A stretch of DNA of 64,000 nt. Source: Marvinbryantia formatexigens DSM 14469. GTDB taxonomy: Bacteria; Bacillota; Clostridia; Lachnospirales; Lachnospiraceae. The stretch's first letter is position 1; each line of letters starts with the position of its first letter. The translations under genes and the position numbers were made by a program. The DNA is taken from NCBI RefSeq assembly GCF_025148285.1, contig NZ_CP102268.1:930001-994000 (forward strand). The letters are read 5' to 3'. The notes beneath the pieces were generated by a model. The model saw only the letters and a list, made by a program, of their open reading frames with translations. It was not told the DNA's origin and ran no database searches. This document shows, piece after piece, positions 1 to 7,245 of the stretch.

Positions 1-1
1 G

Positions 2-784
2 CTTCCGGGCGGCATCACCTACGGCGTTTCCACGCTGGAGGATGTCAAAGCCGCTTACGGCGAGCCGAGCGATACCTACGACGGAGAGCTTTATACCAAG
101 CTTAGCTACCGCTACGACTATTACCAGGAATGGTCCCTTTACATTGAAAAAGAAACAGGCGTGCTCTACGAGGTCGAGCTGGAAAATATGATTGCCGACG
201 AGGCGACAGCGACAGCCAACGAGGCGGCGGCAGCCGAGGTCAGCGATGAACCGACCGAGGAAGTGCTCGCATACACCGCTCCCACCGAGCTTGGCGACGA
301 CCCGCTCTCCTTCACTGTCGATTATGCAGGCGCTCTCTACCAGCTCCCGGCTCCGGTATCGGTGTTTGAAGAAAACGGCTGGACCATTAAAGAAGAGGAT
401 TCTGACAACATCATCGCCGGTGGCGATTTCGGCTGGGTCTATATGATGAAGGATAACCAGGAATACCACACGACCGTGCGCAACTACAGCAAAAATGCCG
501 CTACCCTGCGCAACTGCTTTGTCACCACGGTCGAGGCAGGCGTCTATGATGCAAATCTGCCGATTACCATTCCCACCGGCATCACATCCGGCATGTCCGG
601 CGACGAAGCGCTCGCGCTTCTGGAGGGCATCAGCTACGAAACAGAAACCAGCGGTTCCTTTACCTATTATAATATCGTCGGCGAGAGCATCAGCCGCGAA
701 TGCGTACAGATTGTAATAAACGAAGAGGAAAATACCGTTACTTCCATTGAAGTGAGCCACGAGCCAAAAACACTGGATGAATAA
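2..784 (+). CDS. Uncharacterised probably exported protein, 5' end outside window
   Basis: The open frame enters from the left edge and ends with TAA at 782-784. About 260 codons are visible, so any signal peptide or lipobox is out of view. I recognise no named family. The chain is acidic and rich in Tyr, Thr and Gly, with no membrane segment, which suits an extracytoplasmic protein (inference). The first visible residues (GITYGVSTLEDVKAAYG) and the C-terminal part (GITSGMSGDEALALLEG) resemble each other, each followed by a Tyr-rich strand-like stretch. This suggests two copies of a small domain around a central segment that starts near YQLPAPVSVFEENGW. A dispersed repeat and a terminator follow. 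Confidence 0.75.
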   Translation, partial: LPGGITYGVSTLEDVKAAYGEPSDTYDGELYTKLSYRYDYYQEWSLYIEKETGVLYEVELENMIADEATATANEAAAAEVSDEPTEEVLAYTAPTELGDDPLSFTVDYAGALYQLPAPVSVFEENGWTIKEEDSDNIIAGGDFGWVYMMKDNQEYHTTVRNYSKNAATLRNCFVTTVEAGVYDANLPITIPTGITSGMSGDEALALLEGISYETETSGSFTYYNIVGESISRECVQIVINEEENTVTSIEVSHEPKTLDE

Positions 785-844
785 AGCCGGGGCGAATCCC
801 TCAACTATGATACTTACGGATTGCTCCGCGTTTCGCACTTCCAC

Positions 845-902
845 ATCTCCGCTTCGCTCCGGTCCGCGCTAAACGGATGTCCACCGGACCTCCAGCGCCC
901 TG
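845..902 (-). repeat. Dispersed palindromic repeat, copy 1
   Basis: A GC-rich block with nested symmetry: GCGCT, then GTCC-ACC-GGAC, then AGCGC, preceded by CTCCGCTTCG. The same architecture with near-identical sequence lies on the other side of the window at 43808-43876, read on the minus strand. It sits between the upstream stop codon and a terminator, so it would be in the 3' untranslated RNA of the first gene. Confidence 0.6.
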
Positions 903-915
903 GCATCAAAATTTA

Positions 916-947
916 TGCTCTGCGGAAAAATCCGCAGAGCATTTTTT
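916..947 (+). terminator. Rho-independent terminator of the first gene
   Basis: An 11-bp perfect stem (916-926 with 931-941) closes an AAAA loop and is followed by six T residues at 942-947. It ends transcription of the gene that stops at 784. Confidence 0.9.
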
Positions 948-1005
948 ATCGCATTCCAGCTACAGTTTCCATGCAGTTTTAAATGGTGCTTTTGGGATTG
1001 CATTT

Positions 1006-1653
1006 TCAGAAATGAAAGCACTTCTGAATATCGCGGTTGCTGCCAAGCACCAGCAGCGTATCGTCCTTGAGCAGCAGCGTATCCGGCGAAATCGTCATGT
1101 CGAGCTGCCCGTCCCGTCTGAGCGCCATGATATTTATGTGATGTTTGCGGCGCACATCCGCCTCCGCGATAGTCCTTCCGACCCAGGCGGAAGGAACCGC
1201 CACCTCGAAGATCGCGTAATCCTTTCCAAGGTCGATGTAGTCAAAAATATGGTCGGCACTGTAGCGCATAGCCGTCCAGCGCGCAAACTGCCGCTCCGGA
1301 TATACCGTCTCGTCCGCTCCGTTGCGCAGCAGAAACTTCTCATGCACATCGCTGGAGGCACGCGCCACCACCATGTTGGCGCCAAGCTCCTTCAGAAGAG
1401 AGGTCGTTTCCAGCGAGCTCTGAAAATTATCGCCGATTGCCACAATGCATACGTCAAAATTGCGCACGCCCAGAGAAGATAAAAACTCTTCACTGGTGCT
1501 GTCCCCGATAAGCGCGTTTGTCACATCCGGCAGCACTTCATTGACGCGCTCCTCCCGGATATCCACCGCCATCACCTGATGGTCCAGTTCACTTAACTTT
1601 TTTGCGACATGCGTGCCGAATCTTCCCAGTCCAATCAGTAAAATCTGCTTCAT
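1006..1653 (-). CDS. ktrA: KtrA/TrkA-type potassium channel regulatory protein
   Basis: Cytosolic gating subunit of a Ktr/Trk potassium uptake system. Residues 1-130 form an RCK-N Rossmann domain with the nucleotide motif GLGRFGTHVAKKL near the start. The last ~80 residues form the RCK-C domain. At 215 residues it has the single-RCK length of KtrA/KtrC, not the double-length TrkA of proteobacteria. AAGGAG stands just before the ATG. It lies 76 bp downstream of the membrane subunit on the same strand, so the two are presumably co-transcribed. Binding of ATP/ADP and NAD(H) is known for the family; the ligand here is inferred. Confidence 0.93.
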   Translation of the reverse strand: MKQILLIGLGRFGTHVAKKLSELDHQVMAVDIREERVNEVLPDVTNALIGDSTSEEFLSSLGVRNFDVCIVAIGDNFQSSLETTSLLKELGANMVVARASSDVHEKFLLRNGADETVYPERQFARWTAMRYSADHIFDYIDLGKDYAIFEVAVPSAWVGRTIAEADVRRKHHINIMALRRDGQLDMTISPDTLLLKDDTLLVLGSNRDIQKCFHF

Positions 1654-1729
1654 ACGTTACTCCTTTTCAGCCAAACGTCATGCTTCCGCCACCGCCAGCG
1701 TTCCTGTCAGCTGCGCCATCCATTCTGTA

Positions 1730-3112
1730 TCAGCCAACCGTCATGCGGTCCAGCGGCGCCCTTGAAATATCGCTGCGCGTTCCGGACAGCGCGGCGTAAA
1801 TCAGCGTCAGCCCGCCAACTCTTCCCAGAAACATCAGAAAAATCAATATCAGCCGGGAGACAAACCCCAGCGTCGGCGTAATGCCAAGCGTCAGCCCGAC
1901 CGTGCCCACCGCCGACGCCGTCTCAAACAGACACACCGACATCGGCAGATTCTCGATTCCGCTGATAAGAAGCGCCGCCGTCACAAACAGGCTCATATAC
2001 AGCATCAGAATCGCAACCGCATTGCGCACCGCCGCATCCGCTATCCGTCGTTTGAAAAAACAGATATCTTCTTTTCTGCGGAATACCGAAAACGCCGTGC
2101 CAATCAGCACCGCGACCGTCGTCGTTTTCATACCGCCCGCCGTGGAGCCGGGGGAACCGCCGACAAGCATCAGAAAAATCATGATGGTCAGCCCCGCCCC
2201 GCTCAGCTTCGTAAGATCCAGCGTATTATATCCGGCGGTACGCGGCGTCACCGCCTGGAAAAGCGCGCCCCAGAACCGCTCCGACGCGGAGAGATTGCTC
2301 CACTGCGGCGCCGAAAACTCAACAAAAAAGTAATAAAGCGCCGACAGAAGAATCAATGCCGCCGTCACAGCCAGCACCGTTTTCGTCTGCATCCGGTATT
2401 TCCGGAAATGCAGCCGGTTTGTCCGCACATCCTCCCAGATGAGAAAGCCGATGCCGCCCAGAATAATCAGTCCCATGATAACGAGATTGACCAGCGGGTC
2501 CGTCCGGTAGTCTGTCAGCGAAGAAAACGGCTCGCGCACGCCCATCAGGTCGAAACCCGCATTGCAGAATGCCGACACGGAATGAAACACCGCATACCAG
2601 ACGCCCTTTGCAAAACCGAAATCCCGGCAGAACACCGGCGCCAGAAGCAGCGCCCCCACGGTCTCCGCCAGAAAGGTTACTTTCAGGATAAACGACGTCA
2701 TCCGGACGATGCCGCCAATGTGCGGCGCCGAAATCGCCTCCTGCATGGTGCTCCGCTGCAGAAGTCCGATTCTGCGTCCGGAAATTACGGCAAACGCCAC
2801 CGATATGGTGACAACGCCCATTCCGCCAATCTGAATCAGCAGCAGAATGATAAGCTGTCCGAATTGTGACCAGTAGGTCGCCGTATCCTGCACAACCAGT
2901 CCCGTCACGCAGACAGCAGAGGTGGCGGTAAAAAGCGCATCCCAGAAAGACGCGCCGCCCGCTTCCCTGGTGGAAAACGGAAGCATCAGCAAAAGGCTCC
3001 CAATCAGAATCACGAGCAGAAAGCCAAGAATAATAATACGTGATGTAGAGAAGCTCTTTCGCAGGTTTTTCCTGTCCCGCAGCTTCTGCATCAGATGGTC
3101 ATCCCATTTCAT
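1730..3112 (-). CDS. ktrB: TrkH/KtrB family potassium uptake membrane subunit
   Basis: Integral membrane pore subunit of 460 residues, the usual KtrB length. It carries four M1-P-M2 repeats whose pore loops are visible as TSAVCVTGLVV, SAFCNAGFDL, VTPRTAGYNTLD and SAVGTVGLTLGI; each has the Gly that lines the selectivity filter. The N terminus is short and basic (RKNLRKSFSTSR). CAGGAG precedes the ATG by 9 bases. It pairs with the downstream ktrA. The last codons and stop (1730-1748) are partly duplicated at 1669-1687 in the spacer, one of several stop-codon-proximal duplications in this window. Confidence 0.93.
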   Translation of the reverse strand: MKWDDHLMQKLRDRKNLRKSFSTSRIIILGFLLVILIGSLLLMLPFSTREAGGASFWDALFTATSAVCVTGLVVQDTATYWSQFGQLIILLLIQIGGMGVVTISVAFAVISGRRIGLLQRSTMQEAISAPHIGGIVRMTSFILKVTFLAETVGALLLAPVFCRDFGFAKGVWYAVFHSVSAFCNAGFDLMGVREPFSSLTDYRTDPLVNLVIMGLIILGGIGFLIWEDVRTNRLHFRKYRMQTKTVLAVTAALILLSALYYFFVEFSAPQWSNLSASERFWGALFQAVTPRTAGYNTLDLTKLSGAGLTIMIFLMLVGGSPGSTAGGMKTTTVAVLIGTAFSVFRRKEDICFFKRRIADAAVRNAVAILMLYMSLFVTAALLISGIENLPMSVCLFETASAVGTVGLTLGITPTLGFVSRLILIFLMFLGRVGGLTLIYAALSGTRSDISRAPLDRMTVG

Positions 3113-3181
3113 GTGTATACTCCTGTCATACCATGTATCATTTCCCGGTATCCGAAAATCATTCCTGCCTCGCAGGTATCG

Positions 3182-3964
3182 TCAGATTTTTCCCATCGCC
3201 TTTTCCTTGCACAGTGCAAAAAATTCCCGCACAAGATAATGTATCTGCAGACGCCAGTCCGACGCAGCCGGAACAGAATGCACATCTGTATAGCCCATTT
3301 TTTCCGCCAGCAGCCGCGCACGGTATACATGGAAATTATTGGAAAGAAGCCCCGTTTTCCGGGACATTCCGCCATCCTCTCCAAAATATTCCGCAATTTT
3401 TCCGGCGCTGAACGTCAGATTTTCCGCAGTGCTGGTAGAACTGTCCTCCAGAATCAGACGCGACGCATCAATGCCCTGTCCGGTAAAATAGCGGTACATA
3501 CACTCCGCCTCCGTGATATCCTCCCCGTCGCCCTTTCCGCCGGAGAGCACCGCCACGGTGTCCGGATTTTCCTTCAGATAGCGCTCCGCCGCCTCCAGAC
3601 GGCGAAGCAGCGCGCGGCTGGGCTGCTCGCCCTTCACCTGCGCGCCGAGCACGATCAGCACATCCATATCTGCCTGCGGCTTTGTCAGCATTTCCTTTAA
3701 AATCAGCCCTTCCACAACCAGAAAGACCGCCAGTGCAAGCGCCAGCACTGCTCCGGCAGCCGCAAGCAGCGGCGCGGGCAGCCGAAAGCCCCCAGGATGA
3801 TGCAGGCAGTACCGTCCATATCCGCCCAGAGCAAAAAATACTGCGCTGATCGGTAGCCAGATAATTGCAAAATCCACGCCCATAGCCAGCAGAACGAGCA
3901 GATACAGAGCACACAAAGCGCCAACGCCAATCAGTACATCGTACATGATTATCTTCCGCAGCAT
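3182..3964 (-). CDS. YdcF family protein (DUF218)
   Basis: Membrane-anchored protein of 260 residues. The N-terminal ~110 residues hold about four hydrophobic segments. The rest is a DUF218 domain with [35 protein letters not shown] and [13 protein letters not shown], the usual nucleotide-like pocket signatures. Characterised relatives (SanA, ElyC, YdcF) affect the cell envelope, but the reaction is not established. The start codon lies inside the end of the upstream SEC-C gene (overlap 3949-3964), so translation is probably coupled. Confidence 0.85.
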   Translation of the reverse strand: MLRKIIMYDVLIGVGALCALYLLVLLAMGVDFAIIWLPISAVFFALGGYGRYCLHHPGGFRLPAPLLAAAGAVLALALAVFLVVEGLILKEMLTKPQADMDVLIVLGAQVKGEQPSRALLRRLEAAERYLKENPDTVAVLSGGKGDGEDITEAECMYRYFTGQGIDASRLILEDSSTSTAENLTFSAGKIAEYFGEDGGMSRKTGLLSNNFHVYRARLLAEKMGYTDVHSVPAASDWRLQIHYLVREFFALCKEKAMGKI

Positions 3965-4461
3965 TTTTTATATTTCTTCCCGCTTCCGCACGGACACGGG
4001 TCGTTTCTGCCAATCTTCGGTCCCTTAACGATCGTGTTTGCGCGTTTTGCTTCTTTATAAAGCTCCTTTAATTTCTCCTCCGTGAAAATTTCCTTCCACG
4101 CCGGAAGTCCGTACAGCCAGTCCGCCTTTGCGTCTACCATGTTTTTATACAGACTTTCTTTATCAAAAGCGAGACTTACCACGGTGTCTTCATCCATCTC
4201 CTCGATCGGATTCTTCACCTTCAGACTGTCGTCGATGCCATCCAGAAAACCTGCCATCGTCAGCACCGGAACATCGTATTTCTGTGCCAGCTCCTTTACC
4301 GTGCCCTTAACCTCAACATCCGGATTCGCGAGCAGCTGCTCGTAGATTCCCTTCTCAACCAGAAAATAATCCGTCCAGAATTTCTGAAGCTGCTTTCTGT
4401 CTGTTTCCTGAGAATACGCAATGTCTCTCCATTCCTGTAATAAACCCATCTTAAAATCCAT
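3949..4461 (-). CDS. SEC-C metal-binding domain protein
   Basis: A 170-residue cytosolic protein. It ends in a complete SEC-C zinc motif, [20 protein letters not shown], the C-x-C-x8-CC element found at the end of SecA and in stand-alone proteins. The N-terminal ~120 residues are helical and acidic and resemble short clostridial proteins of unknown function. It is first in a two-gene unit with the overlapping ydcF-like gene. The metal ligand set is plain; the cellular role is not known. Confidence 0.85.
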   Translation of the reverse strand: MDFKMGLLQEWRDIAYSQETDRKQLQKFWTDYFLVEKGIYEQLLANPDVEVKGTVKELAQKYDVPVLTMAGFLDGIDDSLKVKNPIEEMDEDTVVSLAFDKESLYKNMVDAKADWLYGLPAWKEIFTEEKLKELYKEAKRANTIVKGPKIGRNDPCPCGSGKKYKKCCGR

Positions 4462-4639
4462 CCTTTATTCTGTGTAAATATAAAACTTTGCGGGCGTTCG
4501 CCCGTCAATGAGTACAGTATATACCACTTCTGATTATTTTTCAAATATTTTTACGCAAAGCTGTATAGAAAAACAAAATCCGTCCATACTAGGAACATAC
4601 CAAAGATAAATTTTTAATACTTATCCTCCCCTTTATAAA

Positions 4640-4683
4640 CCCGGCACTTTTATGAGTTCACATAATCTCATAAAAGTGCCGGG
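4640..4683. repeat. Perfect 17-bp inverted repeat, possible terminator
   Basis: Arms 4640-4656 and 4667-4683 are perfectly complementary around a 10-base loop. On the plus strand the hairpin is followed by TATTTTT, as in an intrinsic terminator, but no plus-strand gene lies upstream within 3.5 kb. It is therefore either an attenuator for the downstream gene, a bidirectional boundary, or a remnant element. Confidence 0.7.
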
Positions 4684-4781
4684 TATTTTTGAAGCTCTCT
4701 GAAAAAGTGCGTATCTTCCAAACATCCCGGATTAGTAATTATGTTCATTTTGTATACGCAAAAGTTTGTGTAAAATGACTT

Positions 4782-4810
4782 TTGAAATAATTTAGCAAAT
4801 TTGATAAAAT
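4782..4810 (+). promoter_or_regulatory. Sigma-A type promoter for the 79-residue gene
   Basis: TTGAAA at 4782-4787 and TAAAAT at 4805-4810 are separated by exactly 17 bases, in an AT-rich stretch 75 bp before the start codon at 4886. Confidence 0.7.
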
Positions 4811-4885
4811 ATTCTTACAACATATGGCACAATCGCACAAATCCGGTTGTGTTCTACGTTTATTTTAGAATTGGAGGGAATTATC

Positions 4886-5125
4886 ATGAAACGAATTAAA
4901 GCGGCATGTATCTGCCAGACACTTCATTTTATGCTGAAAGAGGATATCGGACACGATTATGCGGTATCGCTTGTGAAACAGGAGGTGGAACAGTACAAAC
5001 GGACGCTGGAGCGCAACCATACACAATATAAGATTCTGGAGGAGACCGACCAGCCGGACGGCTCTATCATGCTGAAGGTAATCAAGCAGTACAATTCCAG
5101 CCCGGTAGGAAATTATCTGGACTAA
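4886..5125 (+). CDS. Small conserved Lachnospiraceae protein of unknown function
   Basis: A 79-residue cytosolic protein starting MKRIKAACICQTLHF and ending NSSPVGNYLD. The start was chosen at 4886 because TTGGAGGG precedes it; an earlier in-frame start at 4847 has no ribosome binding site. Similar short proteins occur widely in Lachnospiraceae from memory, with the same N-terminal Cys pair and a C-terminal beta-like stretch (DGSIMLKVIKQYN). No function is known to me. It has its own promoter and stands alone between two minus-strand genes. Confidence 0.75.
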   Translation: MKRIKAACICQTLHFMLKEDIGHDYAVSLVKQEVEQYKRTLERNHTQYKILEETDQPDGSIMLKVIKQYNSSPVGNYLD

Positions 5126-5255
5126 ACGCAGCATCCTTTCCACACCGGGCTTGCGGCTCTGCACAGCTTGACAGTAGCTTTTATCATCGTGCGAGCCGTC
5201 AGCGCTTTCTGTAAACTTAACGGCTCTTCGCCGTCCTGTCCGGCGACACCTTACT

Positions 5256-6062
5256 TTAACAGCGGCTTTCGCTGCCGGAGCATCCGTGCTTATTTTCCCC
5301 GCAGTGATGCTCCCCGCAGGAATGCCCGTGTCCGTTTTCTTCTCCATGTCCGTGATGGCTGCAGCGCACATTGGGATTATAGGCAAGATTTCCCGCAAGA
5401 TATGCGTTCACCGCATCGTCCGCGCTGCCGGATACGCCGCCAAGAAGCCGGATTCCCGCTTCTGCCAGCGCCGCCTGCGCTCCGCCTCCGATGCCGCCGC
5501 AGATCAGCGTGTCCACCTGCGCCTCCATCAGAAATCCTGCCAGCGCGCCGTGCCCCTGTCCATTGGTATCCACAACCTGTTCTTTTACAATTTTCCCGTC
5601 CTCTATATCATAGAGCTTAAACATTTCTGTGTGTCCAAAATGCTGGAAAACCTTTCCATCCTCATACGTAACTGCAATTCTCATATTTCCTTCTCCTTTC
5701 TCCGGCACCGCCGTCTGCACGGCAATACCATTTGCTTTTCTGCAATTTTTCTGACAGAAACAGGCGGCGGAGCCATCGCAGAGCCGGTAATGACCGCCGC
5801 CGATCAGCAGTTTCTTTCCATTTACAATGCTGTCGGCAAGCTTTTCCCTGGCGGATTCATAAATCTCCGTCACCGTGGTGCGGGAAATGCCCATCTGTGC
5901 GGCGCACTGCCCGTGTGTAAATTTTTCCAGGTCCACCAGCCGGATGACTTCATACTCATCCACCGTCAGAATCACCTTTTCGCCGCAGCAGAAACCACCC
6001 GGCGCAAAACTGTCGTAAGCCGGTTCTGAACAGATTCTCCGGCATTTGCTCGGTCTTGCCAT
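5256..6062 (-). CDS. DUF134 - NifX/NifB-type cofactor-binding fusion with metal-rich tail
   Basis: A 268-residue fusion. Residues 1-105 are a DUF134 DNA-binding domain (LTVDEYEVIRLVDLEKF, helix-turn-helix QMGISRTTVTEIYESAREKL). Residues 127-235 are a dinitrogenase iron-molybdenum cofactor-binding (NifX/NafY/NifB C-terminal) domain (MRIAVTYEDGKVFQHFGHT, LICGGIGGGAQAALAEAGI). Residues 236-268 are a His/Cys-rich tail. A Cys-rich linker (CDGSAACFCQKNC) joins the first two. Met127 at 5684 has its own strong GGAGAAGGA site, so a NifX-only product may also be made. No nif genes are nearby. Such fusions are linked to Fe-S or metal-cluster handling in anaerobes, and the exact role is open. Confidence 0.88.
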   Translation of the reverse strand: MARPSKCRRICSEPAYDSFAPGGFCCGEKVILTVDEYEVIRLVDLEKFTHGQCAAQMGISRTTVTEIYESAREKLADSIVNGKKLLIGGGHYRLCDGSAACFCQKNCRKANGIAVQTAVPEKGEGNMRIAVTYEDGKVFQHFGHTEMFKLYDIEDGKIVKEQVVDTNGQGHGALAGFLMEAQVDTLICGGIGGGAQAALAEAGIRLLGGVSGSADDAVNAYLAGNLAYNPNVRCSHHGHGEENGHGHSCGEHHCGENKHGCSGSESRC

Positions 6063-6411
6063 ACGTTCCCTCCGTCTCTATTTCCGTCATATGTCGGAAA
6101 TATTCTAACACATCTACAGATAAGATGCAAGATGTAAATGTCTACGTCCGGCAACACAAATATCTGCGGCCGGCGTAACGGAACCCAGCGCTGCTGTTCA
6201 CGCCAGCCGCTATTTCTTTATAAACATTTCACAAAAGAACCCCTGTTGTAAAATATTTTCTGTGATATGATAGAGGGAAATCCAGTTCCGCAAATATCAC
6301 ACGCTGCGGTGCGCCGCACAGTCTCCGTCTGCATGACACATAGTGCCAAACGGATGGACGACCGGAGCAGACATCCGCCGCGCACCGGCATTACATATGG
6401 AGGAAAACAAT
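6063..6411. other. Divergent intergenic region
   Basis: This is 349 bp between the DUF134-NifX gene and the TetR gene. I see no open frame with a ribosome binding site, no clear terminator and no convincing riboswitch. It should hold the two divergent promoters. An AT-rich stretch at 6246-6271 has promoter-like hexamers, but the spacing is poor. Confidence 0.4.
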
Positions 6412-6987
6412 ATGTCTAATCTGACCAAGCAGGCACTGGAGGATTCCCTGAAGCGTCTCCTTCTGAGAAAGCCTCTGGATAAAATAACAATCAGTGACCT
6501 TACCAGCGACTGCGGCATCAGCCGCATGACTTTTTATTATCATTTTAAAGACATCTACGACCTTGTGGAGTGGGTATGCCTGGAGGATGCCACAAAAGCA
6601 TTACAGGGCAAAAAAACATATGATACCTGGCAGGAGGGGCTTCTGCAGATTTTTGAAGCCGTCTACGAAAATAAACCCTTCATTCTGAATGTCTTCCGCA
6701 GCATCAGCCGCGATCGGATTGAAAGCTACCTTTTTCAGCTTACCTGTCCGCTGATTGCCGGAGTCGTGGAAGAAAAGTCCGCGGGTGCTTCCATCACGGA
6801 AAAACAGAAAACCTTTATCGCCAGCTTTTACGCATACAGCTTTATCGGCGTCATGCTCGACTGGATTAAAAATGGCATGAAGGAGGATTACCCGGCCATT
6901 GCAGAAAACATCACAACCACGATACATGGAAATATCACAAATTCTATTCGTAACTATTCGCAGCCGGATACCGGACTTTCCGGCTGA
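6412..6987 (+). CDS. TetR/AcrR family regulator
   Basis: A 191-residue regulator with the N-terminal TetR helix-turn-helix (KPLDKITISDLTSDCGISRMTFYYHFKDIYDL). Its C-terminal domain resembles the DhaS-like TetR_C_3 type. The start at 6412 is supported by GGAGGA at 6399-6404; upstream in-frame starts lack a site. It sits 258 bp upstream of oleate hydratase on the same strand, with no other gene between. The simplest inference is local control of fatty-acid detoxification. No operator could be fixed. Confidence 0.85.
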   Translation: MSNLTKQALEDSLKRLLLRKPLDKITISDLTSDCGISRMTFYYHFKDIYDLVEWVCLEDATKALQGKKTYDTWQEGLLQIFEAVYENKPFILNVFRSISRDRIESYLFQLTCPLIAGVVEEKSAGASITEKQKTFIASFYAYSFIGVMLDWIKNGMKEDYPAIAENITTTIHGNITNSIRNYSQPDTGLSG

Positions 6988-7245
6988 CACCACATTCTGA
7001 AGAGCAGACACGGCACCCGGCTCATCACTCGCGGGAATAAGTTGCACAATGCGGGGCATCTGACAAAAATTTTATCAAATGCCCCGTTTTGTAAATTGTC
7101 CGCCCCGGAAATTACAGATACAATGTTTCATGAACACAGACACAAAGCATTTGTGTAATGAGCCGCCGGCAAATGAACCCCTGTCCCATGTTTTCTCATT
7201 CATTTGCCTTCCGGCTCATATCATCCAGGAAAGGTGGAATCATTT

